Of a DNA stretch of 14,951 nt, positions 13,957 through 14,951 are shown piece by piece. Each line of letters opens with the position of its first letter. Position 1 is the stretch's first letter. Source of the DNA: Clostridiales bacterium (GTDB lineage Bacteria; Bacillota_A; Clostridia; Oscillospirales; Oscillospiraceae); contig JALFGI010000228.1 of the NCBI GenBank assembly GCA_022777455.1, positions 1-14,951 on the forward strand. The letters run 5' to 3'. The notes under the pieces were generated by a model. That model saw only the letters and a list, made by a program, of their open reading frames with translations, did no database searches and was not told the origin of the DNA. Both the position numbers and the translations under genes were made by a program.

Positions 13957-14582
13957 GCCGGGAACCAAATCAGAAGGCCCACCATGGGAATCAGCACCAC
14001 GGCTCCCAGGATCAGAAACTTCCAGAGCACCGGCTTTTTCACCCGGAAATCCAGAATGTACAAAAAGCCGAAAATGGCCACCGCCGTCCGGAGAATCCAC
14101 AAAGAGCAGCCTTCCGGAGTCAGACGGAACAACAGGTAAATTGCCGGAACCATCACATCCAGGCACACCACAGGAAGGCCGTGGTAATCCCCCTTGGTGC
14201 CCAGCTCCGCCTCCATGGCCAGCACGTTGAAATACGCCAGCCGAATCACACAGCACAGGCAGTAAGCCCCCAGCAGGGCCAGATCCCCCAGGGACCGCAT
14301 ACCCAGCATATAGAACATCACCGACGGGCACAGGCCGAAGGAAATAAGATCGCACAGAGAATCGATCTGAATGCCAAAGAGCATCTCCTCCCGGGTGCGG
14401 TTCTTTTTCCGACGGGCTACGATGCCGTCCAGGGTGTCACAAATCAGCGCCACCGCCATGCACATCGCCGCTCCCAGAAACCTCCCGCCCACGGACATGG
14501 AAATGCCCAGCAGGCCCGCCAGCGCACCCATATAAGTGAGAATCACGGTATAGTCATAAAATCCGAGCATTGGCTTGTCCAC
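13953..14582 (-). CDS. pssA: CDP-diacylglycerol-serine O-phosphatidyltransferase
   Basis: PssA joins CDP-diacylglycerol and serine to make phosphatidylserine, the substrate of the next gene. The 209-residue integral membrane protein has the CDP-alcohol phosphatidyltransferase motif: D49, D52-G53, A56-R57, G70, D74 and D78 (CDTLDGIVAR...FGIQIDSLCD). The spacing between AR and G is 12 residues instead of the classical 8, a variation that I believe occurs in clostridial enzymes. About six hydrophobic segments are visible. The longest start is a GTG at 14582; the ATG at 14570 (residue 5) is an almost equally good alternative, since GAGAG lies 11 bases before it. Confidence 0.93.
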   Translation of the reverse strand: MDKPMLGFYDYTVILTYMGALAGLLGISMSVGGRFLGAAMCMAVALICDTLDGIVARRKKNRTREEMLFGIQIDSLCDLISFGLCPSVMFYMLGMRSLGDLALLGAYCLCCVIRLAYFNVLAMEAELGTKGDYHGLPVVCLDVMVPAIYLLFRLTPEGCSLWILRTAVAIFGFLYILDFRVKKPVLWKFLILGAVVLIPMVGLLIWFPA

Positions 14583-14627
14583 TCTCTTTCTTTTTTCAGC
14601 TCTGAAGCGGCCGAAGCATTGAAGGTT

Positions 14628-14656
14628 ATTTTATCACAAAATCGACCAAATGGCAA
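14628..14656 (-). promoter_or_regulatory. Sigma-A promoter for pssA-psd
   Basis: On the minus strand, TTGCCA (14651-14656) and TAAAAT (14628-14633) each have one mismatch to consensus with a 17-base spacer. They lie about 46 bases before the pssA GTG. Confidence 0.75.
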
Positions 14657-14686
14657 GCGTGTAACGTAATTGTAAAAAACTGGAAC

Positions 14687-14721
14687 TTTCTCCCGGCAAC
14701 CTATGGTTTTTTCGGGAGAAA
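14687..14721. other. Inverted repeat between divergent promoters
   Basis: TTTCTCCCG (14687-14695) and CGGGAGAAA (14713-14721) form a perfect 9-bp inverted repeat with a 17-base spacer. It lies upstream of the pssA promoter and just before the rightward promoter at 14746. It could be an operator shared by both or a remnant hairpin; no T tract supports a terminator. Confidence 0.45.
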
Positions 14722-14745
14722 AGGTAAAGGAAACGCGGAATCTCG

Positions 14746-14775
14746 TTGACACAGGCAAAGGCAGTGTGTTATAAT
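14746..14775 (+). promoter_or_regulatory. Strong rightward promoter reading into a repeat
   Basis: TTGACA (14746-14751) and TATAAT (14770-14775) match both consensus hexamers exactly with an 18-base spacer. The predicted transcript would enter the family-2 element within about 30 bases. No gene with a ribosome-binding site is visible before the window ends. Confidence 0.75.
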
Positions 14776-14810
14776 TTCATGCGTATATCGGCTTTCGTCA
14801 GCAAGCGGGA

Positions 14811-14951
14811 AAATTGTAATTTGGCGGGCAGATACGGCAGCGCCCCTTGGCTCTCCCTTTGGGAGAGCTGTCAGCCGAACAGGCTGACTGAGAGGGTGCC
14901 GCAGTAAGATAATTGCACTCGAAATCAAACCATGCTGCCCTCTCAGGCTGC
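14811..14951 (+). repeat. Family-2 element truncated by the right window edge
   Basis: It begins AAATTGTAATTT (14811-14822) and shares CTTGGCTCTCCCTTTGGGAG and the following CAGCC/GGCTG hairpin (14872-14886) and ACTGAGAGGG with the left half of the eutL-eutM element. Hairpin GCTCTCCC/GGGAGAGC is at 14850-14868. The final bases (GCTGCCCTCTCAG) match the start of the inverted right half, so the element continues past the edge. Apart from promoters and this repeat, the 369 bases after pssA hold nothing coding that I can support. Confidence 0.85.

Noticed and set aside
13957..14355. N-terminal extension of psd
   Set aside because: The extra residues come from an alternative frame of pssA and are Gly/Pro-rich with no homology to Psd. 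The ATGA overlap marks the real start.
14779..14907. Short plus-strand frame after the promoter at 14746
   Set aside because: It has no Shine-Dalgarno and is translated mostly from a repeat element.

Overview
The window looks like chromosome from a fairly GC-rich Firmicute of the gut Clostridia type (Oscillospiraceae/Ruminococcaceae-like). The reasons are good Shine-Dalgarno sequences, consensus sigma-A promoters, a clostridial-type double zinc-ribbon protein, a clostridial-style pssA-psd pair, and many short structured interspersed repeats. This taxonomic placement is inference. No rRNA, tRNA, CRISPR array, phage or transposase gene was seen.

Layout. Positions 56-6959 (minus strand, read right to left) hold an ethanolamine-utilisation cluster in the order eutG, eutA, [repeat], eutC, eutL, [repeat], eutM, eutT, eutB. 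It encodes a B12-dependent ethanolamine ammonia-lyase (EutBC), its reactivase (EutA), a corrinoid adenosyltransferase (EutT), two microcompartment shell proteins (EutM, EutL) and an iron-type alcohol dehydrogenase (EutG). Ethanolamine would be split to ammonia and acetaldehyde inside a protein shell, and EutG could reduce the aldehyde to ethanol. The aldehyde dehydrogenase, phosphotransacetylase, pentameric vertex protein, permease and EutVW regulators are not in the window. eutB is separated from eutC, and a repeat block occupies the place where eutB normally lies.

Positions 7072-9767 (plus strand) hold a Holliday-junction resolution operon: a 45-residue single-span membrane protein, ruvC, a 298-bp repeat element, then ruvA and ruvB. 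Positions 9868-10327 hold a small double zinc-ribbon protein with a perfect consensus promoter and a strong terminator. Positions 10562-12971 (minus) hold uxaC (glucuronate isomerase) followed by an amidohydrolase-superfamily gene. Positions 13056-14656 (minus) hold pssA-psd, which make phosphatidylethanolamine, with promoter and terminator visible. The right edge (14746-14951) has a strong rightward promoter that runs straight into a repeat.

The most distinctive non-coding content is a set of MITE-like elements of two families. Family 1 has paired GGGAGGCT/AGCCTCCC hairpins. Family 2 has GCTCTCCC/GGGAGAGC and CAGCC/GGCTG hairpins. Members of both carry the same near-palindromic 12-bp end, AAATTGTAATTT or a close variant. 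They sit in the eut, ruv and zinc-ribbon/amidohydrolase intergenic regions and at both window edges, so the window may be a contig that breaks in repeats at each end.
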